Assembly: GCA_016196565.1 (NCBI GenBank)
Contig: JACPXK010000021.1
Location: forward strand, 11,522 to 75,521
Length of the DNA stretch: 64,000 nucleotides
Direction of reading: 5' to 3'
Source: Candidatus Omnitrophota bacterium
Lineage (GTDB): Bacteria; Omnitrophota; Omnitrophia; Omnitrophales; Aquincolibacteriaceae
Under the pieces are notes generated by a model. It did not search any database. It saw nothing but the letters and a program-made list of their open reading frames with translations, and had not been told where the DNA came from. Below, piece by piece: positions 7,369 through 17,001 of the stretch. The position numbers were made by a program, and so were the translations under genes. Each line of letters begins with the position of its first letter. The stretch's first letter is position 1.

Positions 7369-8529
7369 ATGTCTGAATTTATTGGCCGTGACCGTAAGGC
7401 GCGCCGTTCTTACGGATTTGACGAAATTGCTTTGGTTCCCGGAGATGTTACCATCAATCCCGATGAAGTGGACATTCGCTTTAAAATCGGAAAACAGACT
7501 TACGAAATTCCATTCCTAGCTTCGGCTATGGACGGTGTGGTTGATCCCAAATTTGCCACGGCCATGGGAAAGCTCGGCGGACTTGCCGTGCTCAATCTCG
7601 AGGGAATTTATGTCCGTTATGAAAATTGTGCGGAAATTTTGAATGATATTGCCAAAGCCACTCCGGAAAAAGCCACCCAGCTGGTTCAAAAGCTTTATGT
7701 CGAGCCTATCAAAGAAAAGTTAATCTCCCAGCGCATCAAGGAAATCAAAAAAGGAAAAGTCCCTTGCGCCGTCAGTTCAATTCCTCAAAAAGCGGAACGG
7801 TACGGTCAAATTGCTCAAGAAGCCGGCGCGGATGTTTTTGTGGTCCAATCTACCGTTACAACCGTCCGTCATATTTCATCTTCCTATAAAGTGGTGGATT
7901 TTAAGAAATTCTGTAAGACGATGAAAATCCCCGTGATTCTCGGAAACTGTGTCACTTATAAAGTAGCGTTGGAATTAATGGAAACCGGCTGCGAGGCCCT
8001 GCTGGTTGGGGTCGGTCCCGGCTCAGCCTGCACGTCGCGGGGAGTCTTGGGGCTGGGCGTTCCGCAAGTGACGGCTATTGCCGACTGCGCTGCCGCCCGC
8101 GAGGTCTATTATAAGAAGAGCGGTCGTTATGTCGGGATTATCGGAGACGGAGGAATGTCTACAGGCGGTGATATATGTAAGGCCTTTGCCTGCGGGGCGG
8201 ATGCCGTGATGGTGGGTTCCGCCTTTGCCCGCGCCGAAGAGGCGCCCGGCAAGGGATTTCACTGGGGGATGGCCACGCCTCATGCCAATCTGCCGCGCGG
8301 AACACGCATTCGTGTCGGCACCAGCGGAACGCTCGAAGAAATTCTTTACGGTCCCGCCAATCTGGATGATGGAACGCAGAATCTTGTCGGCGCCCTCCGT
8401 ACCTGCATGGGAAATGTCGGCGCGCAAAATATCCGTGAACTTCAACTGGCCGAAATTGTGATTGCCCCGGCCATTCGTACCGAAGGCAAACTCTTTCAGG
8501 CTGCGCAACGAGTCGGAATGGGGAAGTGA
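7369..8529 (+). CDS. guaB3: GuaB3-type IMP dehydrogenase-related protein
   Basis: 386 residues with an IMPDH-type TIM barrel and no CBS insert, like the GuaB3 family and shorter than classical GuaB (about 490). PFLASAMDGVVDP is the N-terminal substrate loop, GVGPGSACTSR carries the predicted catalytic Cys, and IIGDGGMSTGGDICKAFACGADAVMVG is the phosphate-binding part. IMPDH converts IMP to XMP with NAD, and the position just before guaA supports that role, although GuaB3 proteins may differ in substrate (some act on GMP). GGAGG lies upstream of the ATG. Its stop overlaps the GTG start of guaA. Confidence 0.85.
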   Translation: MSEFIGRDRKARRSYGFDEIALVPGDVTINPDEVDIRFKIGKQTYEIPFLASAMDGVVDPKFATAMGKLGGLAVLNLEGIYVRYENCAEILNDIAKATPEKATQLVQKLYVEPIKEKLISQRIKEIKKGKVPCAVSSIPQKAERYGQIAQEAGADVFVVQSTVTTVRHISSSYKVVDFKKFCKTMKIPVILGNCVTYKVALELMETGCEALLVGVGPGSACTSRGVLGLGVPQVTAIADCAAAREVYYKKSGRYVGIIGDGGMSTGGDICKAFACGADAVMVGSAFARAEEAPGKGFHWGMATPHANLPRGTRIRVGTSGTLEEILYGPANLDDGTQNLVGALRTCMGNVGAQNIRELQLAEIVIAPAIRTEGKLFQAAQRVGMGK

Positions 8530-10064
8530 ACGAAACCCTCATTATTCTCGATTTTGGTTCGCAAACCACACAACTGATTGCCCGCCGTGTGCGCGAACAA
8601 AAAGTTTATTGCAAAATTCTTCCCTACAATGTTCCAATTGCTGAAATCCGCAAAGAAAATCCACTTGGTATTATCTTGTCCGGTTCGCCGGCCAATGTTT
8701 ATGGCCCTAAGGCGCCGATTGCCGATCCCAGCCTGTTTCATTTAAACGTCCCGGTCCTTGGGATTTGTTACGGCCTTCAGCTTGTCGCCTATCTTTTTAA
8801 CGGCAAGGTACACAAATCCGAAAAACGCGAATACGGTCATGCCGAACTTCATGTCGATAGACCCGGCGGGCTTTTTCACGGCCTTCCCAAAAAAATTACC
8901 TGTTGGATGAGTCATGGCGACAAACTGGATCAACTTCCCAAAGGTTTCGAGCGGCTTGCCCATACGTCCAGCGCGCCGATTGCCGCAGTAGCGGATTTAA
9001 AACGCAGGATTTACGGCGTCCAGTTTCATCCGGAAGTGGTGCATACGCCGGAAGGCTCTAGAATCATCGGCAATTTCCTGTTTCAAATCTGCAAATTCTC
9101 CGGCAATTGGACGCCGGCTTCCTTTGTCCAGGAATCCATCAAAAAAATCCGCGAGCAAGTCGGTAAATCCAAAGTGGTGCTGGGACTTTCGGGAGGCGTG
9201 GATTCTTCTGTCGCCGCACTTTTGATTCATAAGGCCATCGGCAAAAATCTCACCTGTATTTTTGTGGACAACGGACTTTTGCGCAAAAACGAGGCCAGCC
9301 GCATTCTCGAAATTTACAAACAACATTTCAAAATGAATATACGTTTTGTGGATGCTTCTGATAAATTTCTGAAAGGCCTTAAAGAGGTGATTGAACCTGA
9401 ACAAAAGAGGAAAATTATCGGCAGGATTTTTGTGGAAGTCTTTGACAAAGAAGCGCGTAAGCTCGGCAAAGTGCCGTTCCTGGCTCAAGGAACGCTTTAT
9501 CCGGATGTGATCGAATCCGTCTCGGTTTATGGCGGGCCCACCAGCCTCATCAAAAGCCATCATAATGTAGGCGGCCTTCCCAAAGGGATGAAATTTAAGC
9601 TGGTCGAGCCTTTGCGCGAACTATTTAAAGATGAAGTGCGCGAGGTAGGCGTTGTGCTTGGCCTTACGGATGAAGTGGTGAAGCGGCATCCTTTCCCGGG
9701 GCCCGGGCTTGCCATACGAATTATCGGAGAAGTGAATCAAGAGCGCCTTCATTTGGTGCGCGAAGCCAATTGGATTGTGATCGAGGAACTTTTAAATGCG
9801 GATCTTTATGACAAAGTCTGGCAGGCATTCGCCGTGCTTCTCCCCGTTAAAAGCGTGGGTGTGATGGGGGATGAACGCACTTATGAAAATGCGGCGGCCG
9901 TCAGGGTTGTGACTTCCCAGGACGGCATGACCGCGGATTGGGCCAAGCTTCCCGATGATGTTCTCGGCAGAATTTCCAACCGTATCATTAATGAAGTGCG
10001 CGGCATTAACCGCGTCTGTTACGACATTTCCAGCAAACCCCCCGCCACCATCGAGTGGGAATAA
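8526..10064 (+). CDS. guaA: GMP synthase (glutamine-hydrolysing)
   Basis: 512 residues. It amidates XMP to GMP using glutamine and ATP. The N-terminal class I glutaminase has GICYGLQL (catalytic Cys) and QFHPEVVHT (His and Glu). The ATP pyrophosphatase loop is GLSGGVDSSVAA, and the C-terminal dimerisation domain ends KPPATIEWE, typical of GuaA. The start is GTG at 8526 and overlaps the guaB3 stop (GTGA), indicating translational coupling. dnaE follows after one base. Confidence 0.97.
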   Translation: MNETLIILDFGSQTTQLIARRVREQKVYCKILPYNVPIAEIRKENPLGIILSGSPANVYGPKAPIADPSLFHLNVPVLGICYGLQLVAYLFNGKVHKSEKREYGHAELHVDRPGGLFHGLPKKITCWMSHGDKLDQLPKGFERLAHTSSAPIAAVADLKRRIYGVQFHPEVVHTPEGSRIIGNFLFQICKFSGNWTPASFVQESIKKIREQVGKSKVVLGLSGGVDSSVAALLIHKAIGKNLTCIFVDNGLLRKNEASRILEIYKQHFKMNIRFVDASDKFLKGLKEVIEPEQKRKIIGRIFVEVFDKEARKLGKVPFLAQGTLYPDVIESVSVYGGPTSLIKSHHNVGGLPKGMKFKLVEPLRELFKDEVREVGVVLGLTDEVVKRHPFPGPGLAIRIIGEVNQERLHLVREANWIVIEELLNADLYDKVWQAFAVLLPVKSVGVMGDERTYENAAAVRVVTSQDGMTADWAKLPDDVLGRISNRIINEVRGINRVCYDISSKPPATIEWE

Positions 10065-10065
10065 T

Positions 10066-13000
10066 ATGCCGCACGCGGACTTCGTTCATCTTCATTGTCA
10101 TACCCAGTTCAGCCTGCTGGATGCCGCATCCAAAATTCCTGAACTCATTCACCGGGCCGTCGAATTAAAATTTCCCGCGCTGGCCATGACCGACCACGGC
10201 AATTTATTCGGTGCCATCGAATTTTATTCCCAGGCCATGAAGCAGGGCGTAAAACCTATCATCGGCATGGAAGCTTATATCGCGCCGGGATCACGCTTTG
10301 ACAAACAGGCCCACGGCATTAAAGAAGCTTCCTTTCATATCACCCTTTTGGCGCGTAATGAAGTCGGTTATCGCAATCTCATGAAGCTCACAAGCATTGG
10401 TTATCTCGAAGGATTTTATTACCGGCCGCGCATCGACAAGGAAATGCTCAAAAAACATTCGGAAGGGTTGATCGCCTTAAGCGGCTGCCTTAAGGGTGAA
10501 ATTCCTTATATGCTCCGCAACGATCAGCCGGAAGAGGCCAAACGGGCCATTCGCGAATATATTGAAATTTTAGGCAAGGAAAATTTATTTTTCGAAATTA
10601 TGAATCAAGGACTGGCGCCGCAGAAAAAACTGGCGGAAGATTATCTGAAGCTTTCCAAAGAATTCGGAATCCGCCTTGTTGCCACGAATGATTCGCATTA
10701 TATTTATCGCCACAACGCCTCGTCGCACGATGCCTTGATTTGCATCGGCACCGGTTCCATGATTACCGATACCAATCGCATGCGTTATGAAGGCGATCAG
10801 TTCTATCTCAAATCCGCGGAAGAAATGAAAATTCTTTTTAAGGATTATCCCGATGCTCTCAAGGCGACCTTGGACATTGCCGAGCGCTGCAATCTGGAAC
10901 TGGATTTCAACAAAACCCATTTGCCGGTTTTTACCGCCCCCAAAGGAAAAACCCTCGAAGGCTATCTGGAAGAACTCTGCTTTCAAAAGCTGCGCGAGCG
11001 CAGAGAAGGGGAAATTCCGGCCGATTATGCCAGCCGGCTCAAATACGAACTCACCATTATTAATAAAATGGGTTACACCAGTTATTTTCTCATTGTTTGG
11101 GATTTTATCCGTTATGCCCGGGAAAGCGGAATTCCGGTGGGGCCGGGCCGCGGATCTGCGGCGGGGAGTTTGGTCGCTTACGCCCTCAGCATTACGGATA
11201 TTGACCCCATCAAACACAGCCTTATCTTCGAACGTTTTCTCAATCCCGACCGCATCAGCCTGCCGGATATTGATATCGATTTCTGCTATGAACGCCGCGA
11301 CGAAGTCATTGATTATGTGAAAAGAAAATACGGCACGGAAAACGTGGCGCAAATCATTACCTTCGGGACCATGGCAGCCAAGGCCGTGGTGCGTGATGTT
11401 GGCCGTGTGATGGGATTTTCTTATCCCGAAGTCGACCTAATTGCCAAAATGATTCCGATGGAACTCAATATCACGATTCAAGGTGCGATTGAACGGGAAC
11501 CAAAACTTAAAGAATTGAGTACTACTGATTCGCGTGTAGGACAATTAATCGAAACCTCCAAAGCCTTGGAAGGGATAACCCGTCATGCCTCCACGCATGC
11601 CGCAGGAGTTGTGATCGCGGACAAACCCCTTACCGATTATGTGCCGCTTTTTAAGGCCAACGAACAAATCTCCACGCAATATTCCATGAAGGACCTGGAA
11701 AAAATCGGCCTTCTCAAAATGGATTTTCTCGGCCTTAAAACGCTGACCATGATTGATCAAACCCTCAAGATTTTGCAGAAAACGAAAAATATCACCGTTG
11801 ATATCGGCGGCCTTCCTTTTGATGACGCCCCGACTTATGCCATGCTGGGAAGGGCGGAATCAGCCGGGGTGTTCCAGCTAGAAAGTTCGGGCATGCGGGA
11901 TTTGCTTCGAAAAATGAAACCCAATTGTTTTGATCATCTTGTGGCGCTTCTGGCGATTTTCCGCCCCGGGCCTCTGGGCAGCGGTATGGTGGATGATTTC
12001 ATCCAGCGCATGCACAATACCTCCTCCATCAAATACGATCATCCCGCGCTTGAGCCTATCTTGAAAGAAACCTACGGCGTTATTCTTTATCAGGAACAGG
12101 TCATGCAAATTGTGAGCGCGTTGGCCGGTTTTACCCTGGCCCAAGCCGATTCACTCCGGCGCGCCATCGGCAAAAAAATTCCCGAGATTATGGACCGTGA
12201 AAAAAAGGCTTTTATTGACGGCGCGGTCAAAAAAGGAGTCCGGCCTCCTGTCGCCGAAAAAATCTGGAATTTAATCGATTACTTTTCCGGATACGGCTTC
12301 AATAAATCCCATTCCACGGCCTATGCCTTTATTTCCTATCAAACGGCATATCTCAAGGCCCATTATCCCTTGGAATTTATGACGGCCCTGCTTACTTCCG
12401 AAATGGGCAATACGGATAAAGTGGTGCGTTATATCGAAGAATCCAAAAAAATGGGAATTCAGGTGCTGCCGCCCTCGGTCAATGAAAGCGTGGCGGAATT
12501 TACCTGCGCTCAAAATTACATACGGTTTGGACTCAATGCCATTAAAAATGTCGGATCCACGGCAATTGATTCCGTTTTGGCGGAACGAAAGAAGGACGGC
12601 CCCTTTAAATCCTTTTTCGATTTCACCAAGCGCGTGGATTTACGGGTTTGCAACCGCAAAGTTTTAGAAAGCTTGATCAAATGCGGCGCCTTCGACGAAT
12701 TTAAATTGCATCGGGCCCAGCTGATGGCCATGATCGACCGGGCCTTAGAAATGGGTGCCGGCCTTCAGCGTGATAAAAGCCGCGGCCAGCTTTCCTTTTT
12801 TTCGGGCGGCGCCCAAACGGTAGCCGAGTTTTCGGATTCCGAACATGATGATGTTCCGAATATCCCCGAATGGCCGGAAGGTCAGAGGCTTTCTTATGAA
12901 AGAGAACTCATCGGCTTTTATGTGACGTCTCATCCTCTTTCTCAATATGCGAAGCTTTTGAAAAATTATGCCACGGCCACAACGGATAACCTTAATGAAT

Positions 13001-13509
13001 TCCGCGATCAGCAGGAAGTCACGATCGGGGGCTTGATCGATAATATTAAGGAAATCGTGACCAAGAAAGGGGATAAGATGGGATTTATCACCCTGCAGGA
13101 TTTAAGCGGCACTTGCGAGGTCGTGACATTCCCCGAAATTTACCGCACAGCGCAGGCGTTGATTAAAAAAGATTCGCCGGTATTTGTGCGCGGCAAAATT
13201 AATTCCCGGGACGATGTTCCCAAAATTCTTGCCGAAGAGATTGTGGCGCTTGAGGATGTGAAAAAACGTTTTACCCGCTTAATTTCCATTGATCTCAGAA
13301 CGACCGGGCTTGACCCTGAGCTTTTAAAGGAAATCCGCCGCATTCTGCAGACTCATAAGGGATCCATCCCCGTTTACCTCAGCTTTCGTGACCCGAGCGG
13401 CAAGAGCATAGTGCTTCATTCCGGAGAGGATTTGCGCGTGGAATCCTCCGACCAGCTATTCGAGGCTTTGGAGCAGCTTGTCGGCGAAAGCGCCGTCAAA
13501 ATCCGCTAA
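10066..13509 (+). CDS. dnaE: DNA polymerase III alpha subunit
   Basis: 1,147 residues, the usual DnaE1 size. The N-terminal PHP domain starts FVHLHCHTQFSLLDA. The polymerase core has VGPGRGSAAGSLVAYA and LPDIDIDF (catalytic Asp residues). Helix-hairpin-helix and OB-fold parts follow (VTIGGLIDNIKEIVTKKGD). It is the replicative DNA polymerase acting with the beta clamp. A longer frame reaches back to 9955, but that overlaps guaA by over 100 bases; the ATG at 10066, one base after the guaA stop, fits the conserved N-terminus. The odd linkage to guaA suggests co-transcription. Confidence 0.97.
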   Translation: MPHADFVHLHCHTQFSLLDAASKIPELIHRAVELKFPALAMTDHGNLFGAIEFYSQAMKQGVKPIIGMEAYIAPGSRFDKQAHGIKEASFHITLLARNEVGYRNLMKLTSIGYLEGFYYRPRIDKEMLKKHSEGLIALSGCLKGEIPYMLRNDQPEEAKRAIREYIEILGKENLFFEIMNQGLAPQKKLAEDYLKLSKEFGIRLVATNDSHYIYRHNASSHDALICIGTGSMITDTNRMRYEGDQFYLKSAEEMKILFKDYPDALKATLDIAERCNLELDFNKTHLPVFTAPKGKTLEGYLEELCFQKLRERREGEIPADYASRLKYELTIINKMGYTSYFLIVWDFIRYARESGIPVGPGRGSAAGSLVAYALSITDIDPIKHSLIFERFLNPDRISLPDIDIDFCYERRDEVIDYVKRKYGTENVAQIITFGTMAAKAVVRDVGRVMGFSYPEVDLIAKMIPMELNITIQGAIEREPKLKELSTTDSRVGQLIETSKALEGITRHASTHAAGVVIADKPLTDYVPLFKANEQISTQYSMKDLEKIGLLKMDFLGLKTLTMIDQTLKILQKTKNITVDIGGLPFDDAPTYAMLGRAESAGVFQLESSGMRDLLRKMKPNCFDHLVALLAIFRPGPLGSGMVDDFIQRMHNTSSIKYDHPALEPILKETYGVILYQEQVMQIVSALAGFTLAQADSLRRAIGKKIPEIMDREKKAFIDGAVKKGVRPPVAEKIWNLIDYFSGYGFNKSHSTAYAFISYQTAYLKAHYPLEFMTALLTSEMGNTDKVVRYIEESKKMGIQVLPPSVNESVAEFTCAQNYIRFGLNAIKNVGSTAIDSVLAERKKDGPFKSFFDFTKRVDLRVCNRKVLESLIKCGAFDEFKLHRAQLMAMIDRALEMGAGLQRDKSRGQLSFFSGGAQTVAEFSDSEHDDVPNIPEWPEGQRLSYERELIGFYVTSHPLSQYAKLLKNYATATTDNLNEFRDQQEVTIGGLIDNIKEIVTKKGDKMGFITLQDLSGTCEVVTFPEIYRTAQALIKKDSPVFVRGKINSRDDVPKILAEEIVALEDVKKRFTRLISIDLRTTGLDPELLKEIRRILQTHKGSIPVYLSFRDPSGKSIVLHSGEDLRVESSDQLFEALEQLVGESAVKIR

Positions 13510-13555
13510 TCCTAACTAACTGCCTCGTACCACACAAGTTATAACAAAAATCAGC

Positions 13556-13584
13556 TTGACAAGGTTTTTACATTCTGTTATTTT
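13556..13584 (+). promoter_or_regulatory. Promoter of the HU/IHF gene
   Basis: TTGACA (13556-13561), a 17-base spacer and TATTTT (13579-13584), about 50 bases before the start codon. Confidence 0.75.
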
Positions 13585-13637
13585 GCGGTTTAAACCAATT
13601 AACATAAGTACTTCATTTTGGAAAGGTTAGGCCGCCT

Positions 13638-13937
13638 ATGAATATGCCCGCGGACGTCAACACAGTGACAAAGAAAGATATTGTCATGAAGGTTTCCAAC
13701 GAAACCAATCTTACCCAGATTGATGTCAAAAAAATCGTACAACGCACACTCGATGTCATTGTCGAAAGCCTGGAACGGGGAGAAACGGTGGAGCTGCGCA
13801 ATTTCGGGGTTTTTAAAGTAAAAAACCGCCGCGGCCGTTTGGGACGTAACCCCCGCACCGGAGAAGAAGTTTCTGTTCCTGAAAAAAAAGTGGTTGTTTT
13901 TAAGCCGGGTTTAATTCTGAAACAAAAAGTAAAATAA
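13638..13937 (+). CDS. HU/IHF-family nucleoid protein
   Basis: 99 residues. VTKKDIVMKVSNETNLTQ begins the dimerisation helices, VELRNFGVFKVK leads into the beta arm, and GRNPRTGEEV is the DNA-intercalating arm tip of the HU/IHF family. The arm contains R-N-P as in both HU and IHF; the sequence does not decide between them. It bends and packages DNA as a dimer. It has its own promoter and sits just upstream of a cold-shock gene. A second ATG two codons in is an equally possible start. Confidence 0.93.
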   Translation: MNMPADVNTVTKKDIVMKVSNETNLTQIDVKKIVQRTLDVIVESLERGETVELRNFGVFKVKNRRGRLGRNPRTGEEVSVPEKKVVVFKPGLILKQKVK

Positions 13938-13999
13938 TTTCCGGGTACGTTTTTAAGCGAAGAATGTGCCGGGGATTCTGATTTTTGGAGGATGAGGGA

Positions 14000-14293
14000 A
14001 TGCCAGAGAAGGGAAAAGTAAAGTGGTTTTCGAATGTTAAAGGTTACGGTTTTCTCGAGAAAGAAGGGGGAGGCCCGGACATTTTCATTCATTATTCGGT
14101 TATCCAGGGTGAAGGTTACAAAACTCTGGAGGATAGCGAAGAAGTAACCTTTGATATTGTTCAGGGAGAAAAAGGCCCTCAGGCGACCAATGTTGTCCGC
14201 AATAAAAAATCAGCCAAGCCGCAAGAAGGTCAAGGCGGTCAAACTCAGCAAGCGGCTTCAGGGAAAGAAAAGGAAGCGAAAGCTAAAAAATAG
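14000..14293 (+). CDS. Cold-shock domain protein with basic tail
   Basis: 97 residues. KGKVKWFSNVKGYGFL and DIFIHYSVI are the RNP1 and RNP2 motifs of CspA-like single-strand nucleic acid binding proteins. The cold-shock domain ends near residue 70; a low-complexity Gln/Lys/Ala-rich tail of about 27 residues follows, making it longer than typical CspA. The ATG at 14000 is chosen because GGAGG precedes it; the TTG at 13985 overlaps that ribosome binding site. It probably acts as an RNA chaperone. Confidence 0.92.
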   Translation: MPEKGKVKWFSNVKGYGFLEKEGGGPDIFIHYSVIQGEGYKTLEDSEEVTFDIVQGEKGPQATNVVRNKKSAKPQEGQGGQTQQAASGKEKEAKAKK

Positions 14294-14299
14294 CTTTCT

Positions 14300-15082
14300 A
14301 TGAAGTCAACCAGGCGACTACGCCGATTCTTTTCCGCCAATCCATTACCTGCCGTAGGTGGAAAAACATGGCTCTCAATTTCCGAAACTCATCATCTGAA
14401 GGATATCTTGAGGCTTAAACCGGGGGATTCCTGCTTGATCGCCGATGGCACGGGCCGTGAAGTCAAAGCGCGGATTGAGAATTTTACCGAAGACGGCAAA
14501 ACTCATCTGATCGTTCTCGAATCTAAAATTTCCCCGAATCATAAATCCTCGATTCAAGATTCCGGTTTACAAATCCGCGTTTGTCAGGCTTTGCTTCAAA
14601 AGGGAAAAATGGATGATCTTGTCCGGAAGGCCCAGGAGCTCGGGGTGGATGAGATTTGTCCGATGGAAACAAGCCGGACTGTCCTGAGGATGAATGCAGA
14701 AAGCGGCAAACGCGTTCTACAGCGTTGGGAAAAAATCGCGCGTGAAGCCGCCAAGCAATCCGGTTCCTTGCAACTTGTCAAAATTACCAATTTTGAGAAA
14801 TTCAGTAAAATCCTACAAACCATTCCCAAGGGAGAAGTTGTCGCGGTTTTTCATCCCAGCGCAAAGGCGGTGGGCTTCCGGGATTGGATCAAAAGTCTTG
14901 AATCGGTGAATGCCCGGCGCGTCAATCTTTTTTTGGGGCCGGAGGGCGGATTTGCGGAAGAAGAAATCAAAAACTTGCCGCTTATTAATCTTGGACAAAA
15001 TATTTTAAAGGCCGACACGGCATTTTTGGCGGTGGTCTCCGCTTTGCGTTTATTTTTTCCGAAAGGCCGTGATGCAAAATAA
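14300..15082 (+). CDS. rsmE: 16S rRNA m3U1498 methyltransferase
   Basis: 260 residues. The N-terminal PUA-like part contains HHLKDILRLKPGD. The SPOUT knot is seen in LFLGPEGGFAEEEI and ILKADTAFLAVVSALRL, near-exact RsmE signatures. It methylates N3 of U1498 in 16S rRNA using S-adenosylmethionine. The C-terminal motif reads LKADTAFL where LRTETA is common. It starts six bases after the cold-shock gene, and its 3' end overlaps mtaB. Confidence 0.93.
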   Translation: MKSTRRLRRFFSANPLPAVGGKTWLSISETHHLKDILRLKPGDSCLIADGTGREVKARIENFTEDGKTHLIVLESKISPNHKSSIQDSGLQIRVCQALLQKGKMDDLVRKAQELGVDEICPMETSRTVLRMNAESGKRVLQRWEKIAREAAKQSGSLQLVKITNFEKFSKILQTIPKGEVVAVFHPSAKAVGFRDWIKSLESVNARRVNLFLGPEGGFAEEEIKNLPLINLGQNILKADTAFLAVVSALRLFFPKGRDAK

Positions 15083-16430
15083 TAGACAAGAGTCCCGGGT
15101 CAAATTTATTACCCTGGGATGCAAGGTCAATCAATATGAAACCCAAGGTATGCGCGAAGTTTTGCAGAAAGCGGGCATTTGCGATAATACGCCGGGCAAT
15201 GAAGCTTGCGATTATGTGATTATTAATACCTGCACGGTCACGAACGAAGCGGATAAAACGAACCGTTACTGGATTCGCCGTGCCCGCCGGGAAAATCCCC
15301 AAGCCAAAATTATTGTCACGGGCTGTTATGTGGAAAAAAACCGTTCCGAAATCGAAGCCATTCCTGAAGTGGATTTGGTGCTTTCCAATCAAGCCAAGGC
15401 CGATATCGCTCATTATGTGACCGTCAGCTGTGCAAATCCCCTCCGGGTCTACGACCCGAAAGGGGCGGAGACCTCGGCAGGTTTTGATCTTCCCCGCCAT
15501 CAATATGCGCCTTTGGCTATTTCCCATACCGACGGCCGCGGTCGGGCTTTCGTGAAAGTCCAGGACGGATGCAATCATGCCTGTAGTTTTTGCAAAGTCG
15601 TTTTAGTGCGCGGCCGCTCGCGAAGCCGTTCGCTTACAGACATTGTGGAAGAAGTCAAACGCTTGGCGGATTCCGGCTATCGTGAGATCGTTTTTGCCGG
15701 TATTCAGCTTGGCGCTTACGGCCTGGATCTCGGAGACAAAACTTTTTTACCGGATGTGCTGGAATCATGCGCGCAAGTTCCAGGAATTGAAAGACTTCGT
15801 TTAAGCTCCATCGAACCTACCGATGTGAATGAAAAACTTATTGAGGCTCTTCGTGATATTCCCGAATGCTGTCCTCATCTTCATATCCCGCTCCAAAGCG
15901 GTGACGATGAAATCCTGCGGATTATGAACCGGCGCTATAGCCGTGCTTTTTACCGGGATCTTGTGGCCCGTCTTAGAGCCAATTTGCCGGATTTTTCTTT
16001 GACTCTGGATGTGATGGCCGGCTTTCCGGGTGAAGAGGAAATTCATTTTCAAAATACAATCGAACTTTTGCAAGAAGTAAAACCCCTTAAGTGCCATGTT
16101 TTTCCCTATAGCCGCCGGGAAGGAACGCGGGCCGCACGATTTAAAGATTCGGCGCCGGAAGTGATTCAGGGACGCGTCAAGCGTTTGATCGAACTTGGCG
16201 ATCGATGGGGCCGTCAAATCCGCAAGGGATATGAAGGTCGTCTCATGCCGGTTCTGGTCGAAAAAAAGATGGAACAGGGCGGATGGGTTCAAGGGCTGAC
16301 TTCGAATTATTTGAAAGTTTGTTTTCAGGGAGACGAACAAGACATCGAAAAAATTTTTCCCGTGGAGCTTTTGACACTTCAAGGAGACATGTTCTTCGCC
16401 AAAAAATCACAGGAGATAATGCATGTTTGA
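15072..16430 (+). CDS. mtaB: tRNA t6A37 methylthiotransferase
   Basis: 452 residues. It adds a methylthio group to t6A37 of tRNA (ms2t6A). The N-terminal MTTase domain begins FITLGCKVNQYETQ, with further Cys in INTCTVT and VTGCYVE for one iron-sulfur cluster. The radical SAM cluster is CNHACSFC, and a TRAM-like domain ends the protein. CKVNQYE places it in the MtaB branch rather than MiaB. The ATG at 15072 is preferred over GTG at 15069; both overlap the rsmE stop. Its stop overlaps the cvpA-like ATG. Confidence 0.92.
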   Translation: MQNNRQESRVKFITLGCKVNQYETQGMREVLQKAGICDNTPGNEACDYVIINTCTVTNEADKTNRYWIRRARRENPQAKIIVTGCYVEKNRSEIEAIPEVDLVLSNQAKADIAHYVTVSCANPLRVYDPKGAETSAGFDLPRHQYAPLAISHTDGRGRAFVKVQDGCNHACSFCKVVLVRGRSRSRSLTDIVEEVKRLADSGYREIVFAGIQLGAYGLDLGDKTFLPDVLESCAQVPGIERLRLSSIEPTDVNEKLIEALRDIPECCPHLHIPLQSGDDEILRIMNRRYSRAFYRDLVARLRANLPDFSLTLDVMAGFPGEEEIHFQNTIELLQEVKPLKCHVFPYSRREGTRAARFKDSAPEVIQGRVKRLIELGDRWGRQIRKGYEGRLMPVLVEKKMEQGGWVQGLTSNYLKVCFQGDEQDIEKIFPVELLTLQGDMFFAKKSQEIMHV

Positions 16431-17001
16431 TAAAATCTTCGGCTGGTTCGAAAGCTTTGTGCAGGGCTTTGCTTTGCAGTCCATCCTTCAACATTTCCAA
16501 TGGGTCGACTGGCTGACCGTCGGCTTTGCCCTCTTGGGAATTGTGATGGGCATACGCAATGGAATGATGGGGGAGCTTGGGGGAATCATCGAGATTTCCA
16601 TTGTCAATTTTTTTGTTTTTGAATACCGGGATTGGCTCAAGCGATTTATCATGGCCAATGTCCGGGAGATTCCGGTCAATGTTGCCGAGGCCGTCAGTTT
16701 CTTGGTTTTGGCGGCGGCCATTTGGTTTGTCGTGTCCGCGATCTTCGGATTTTTGGGAAAACTCTTTCATGCCGAAGTGGCGCCTTCGTTACGCATGATC
16801 GGAGGGGCGGTTTTGGGCGTCATCCGCTTTCTGATTGTTTTCAGCTTTTTTTCACAATTTATTCTGCTTCTTCCTTTCGACAAAATCAAAGTGTCTTATT
16901 ACAAAGGGCAATCCTACACGGGCGAAGGGATTTCGAAAATTGCTCCAAAACTTCACGAGGCAATTTCCAATCCCTATCATTTGTTCACCGGGAAAAAATA
17001 A
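16423..17001 (+). CDS. CvpA-family membrane protein
   Basis: 192 residues with about four predicted membrane segments (WLTVGFALLGIVMGIRNG, LGGIIEISIVNFFVF, AVSFLVLAAAIWFVVSAIF, GGAVLGVIRFLIVFSFF). The hydrophobic pattern and the short Gly-rich GIRNGMMGEL resemble CvpA (colicin V production) family inner-membrane proteins, whose exact function is unsettled. It overlaps mtaB at the start, and the ATG of dnaG overlaps its stop by one base, so it is in a tight operon. Confidence 0.82.
   Translation: MFDKIFGWFESFVQGFALQSILQHFQWVDWLTVGFALLGIVMGIRNGMMGELGGIIEISIVNFFVFEYRDWLKRFIMANVREIPVNVAEAVSFLVLAAAIWFVVSAIFGFLGKLFHAEVAPSLRMIGGAVLGVIRFLIVFSFFSQFILLLPFDKIKVSYYKGQSYTGEGISKIAPKLHEAISNPYHLFTGKK

Noticed and set aside
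9955..10065. 5' extension of dnaE
   Set aside because: It overlaps the conserved C-terminus of guaA; the ATG at 10066 starts the conserved PHP domain.
10585..11352. 255-codon minus-strand ORF inside dnaE
   Set aside because: No domain or membrane pattern, and it lies opposite highly conserved polymerase motifs.
16632..17000. 5' extension of dnaG
   Set aside because: It lies in another frame of the cvpA-family gene; primases begin about where the ATG at 17001 is.
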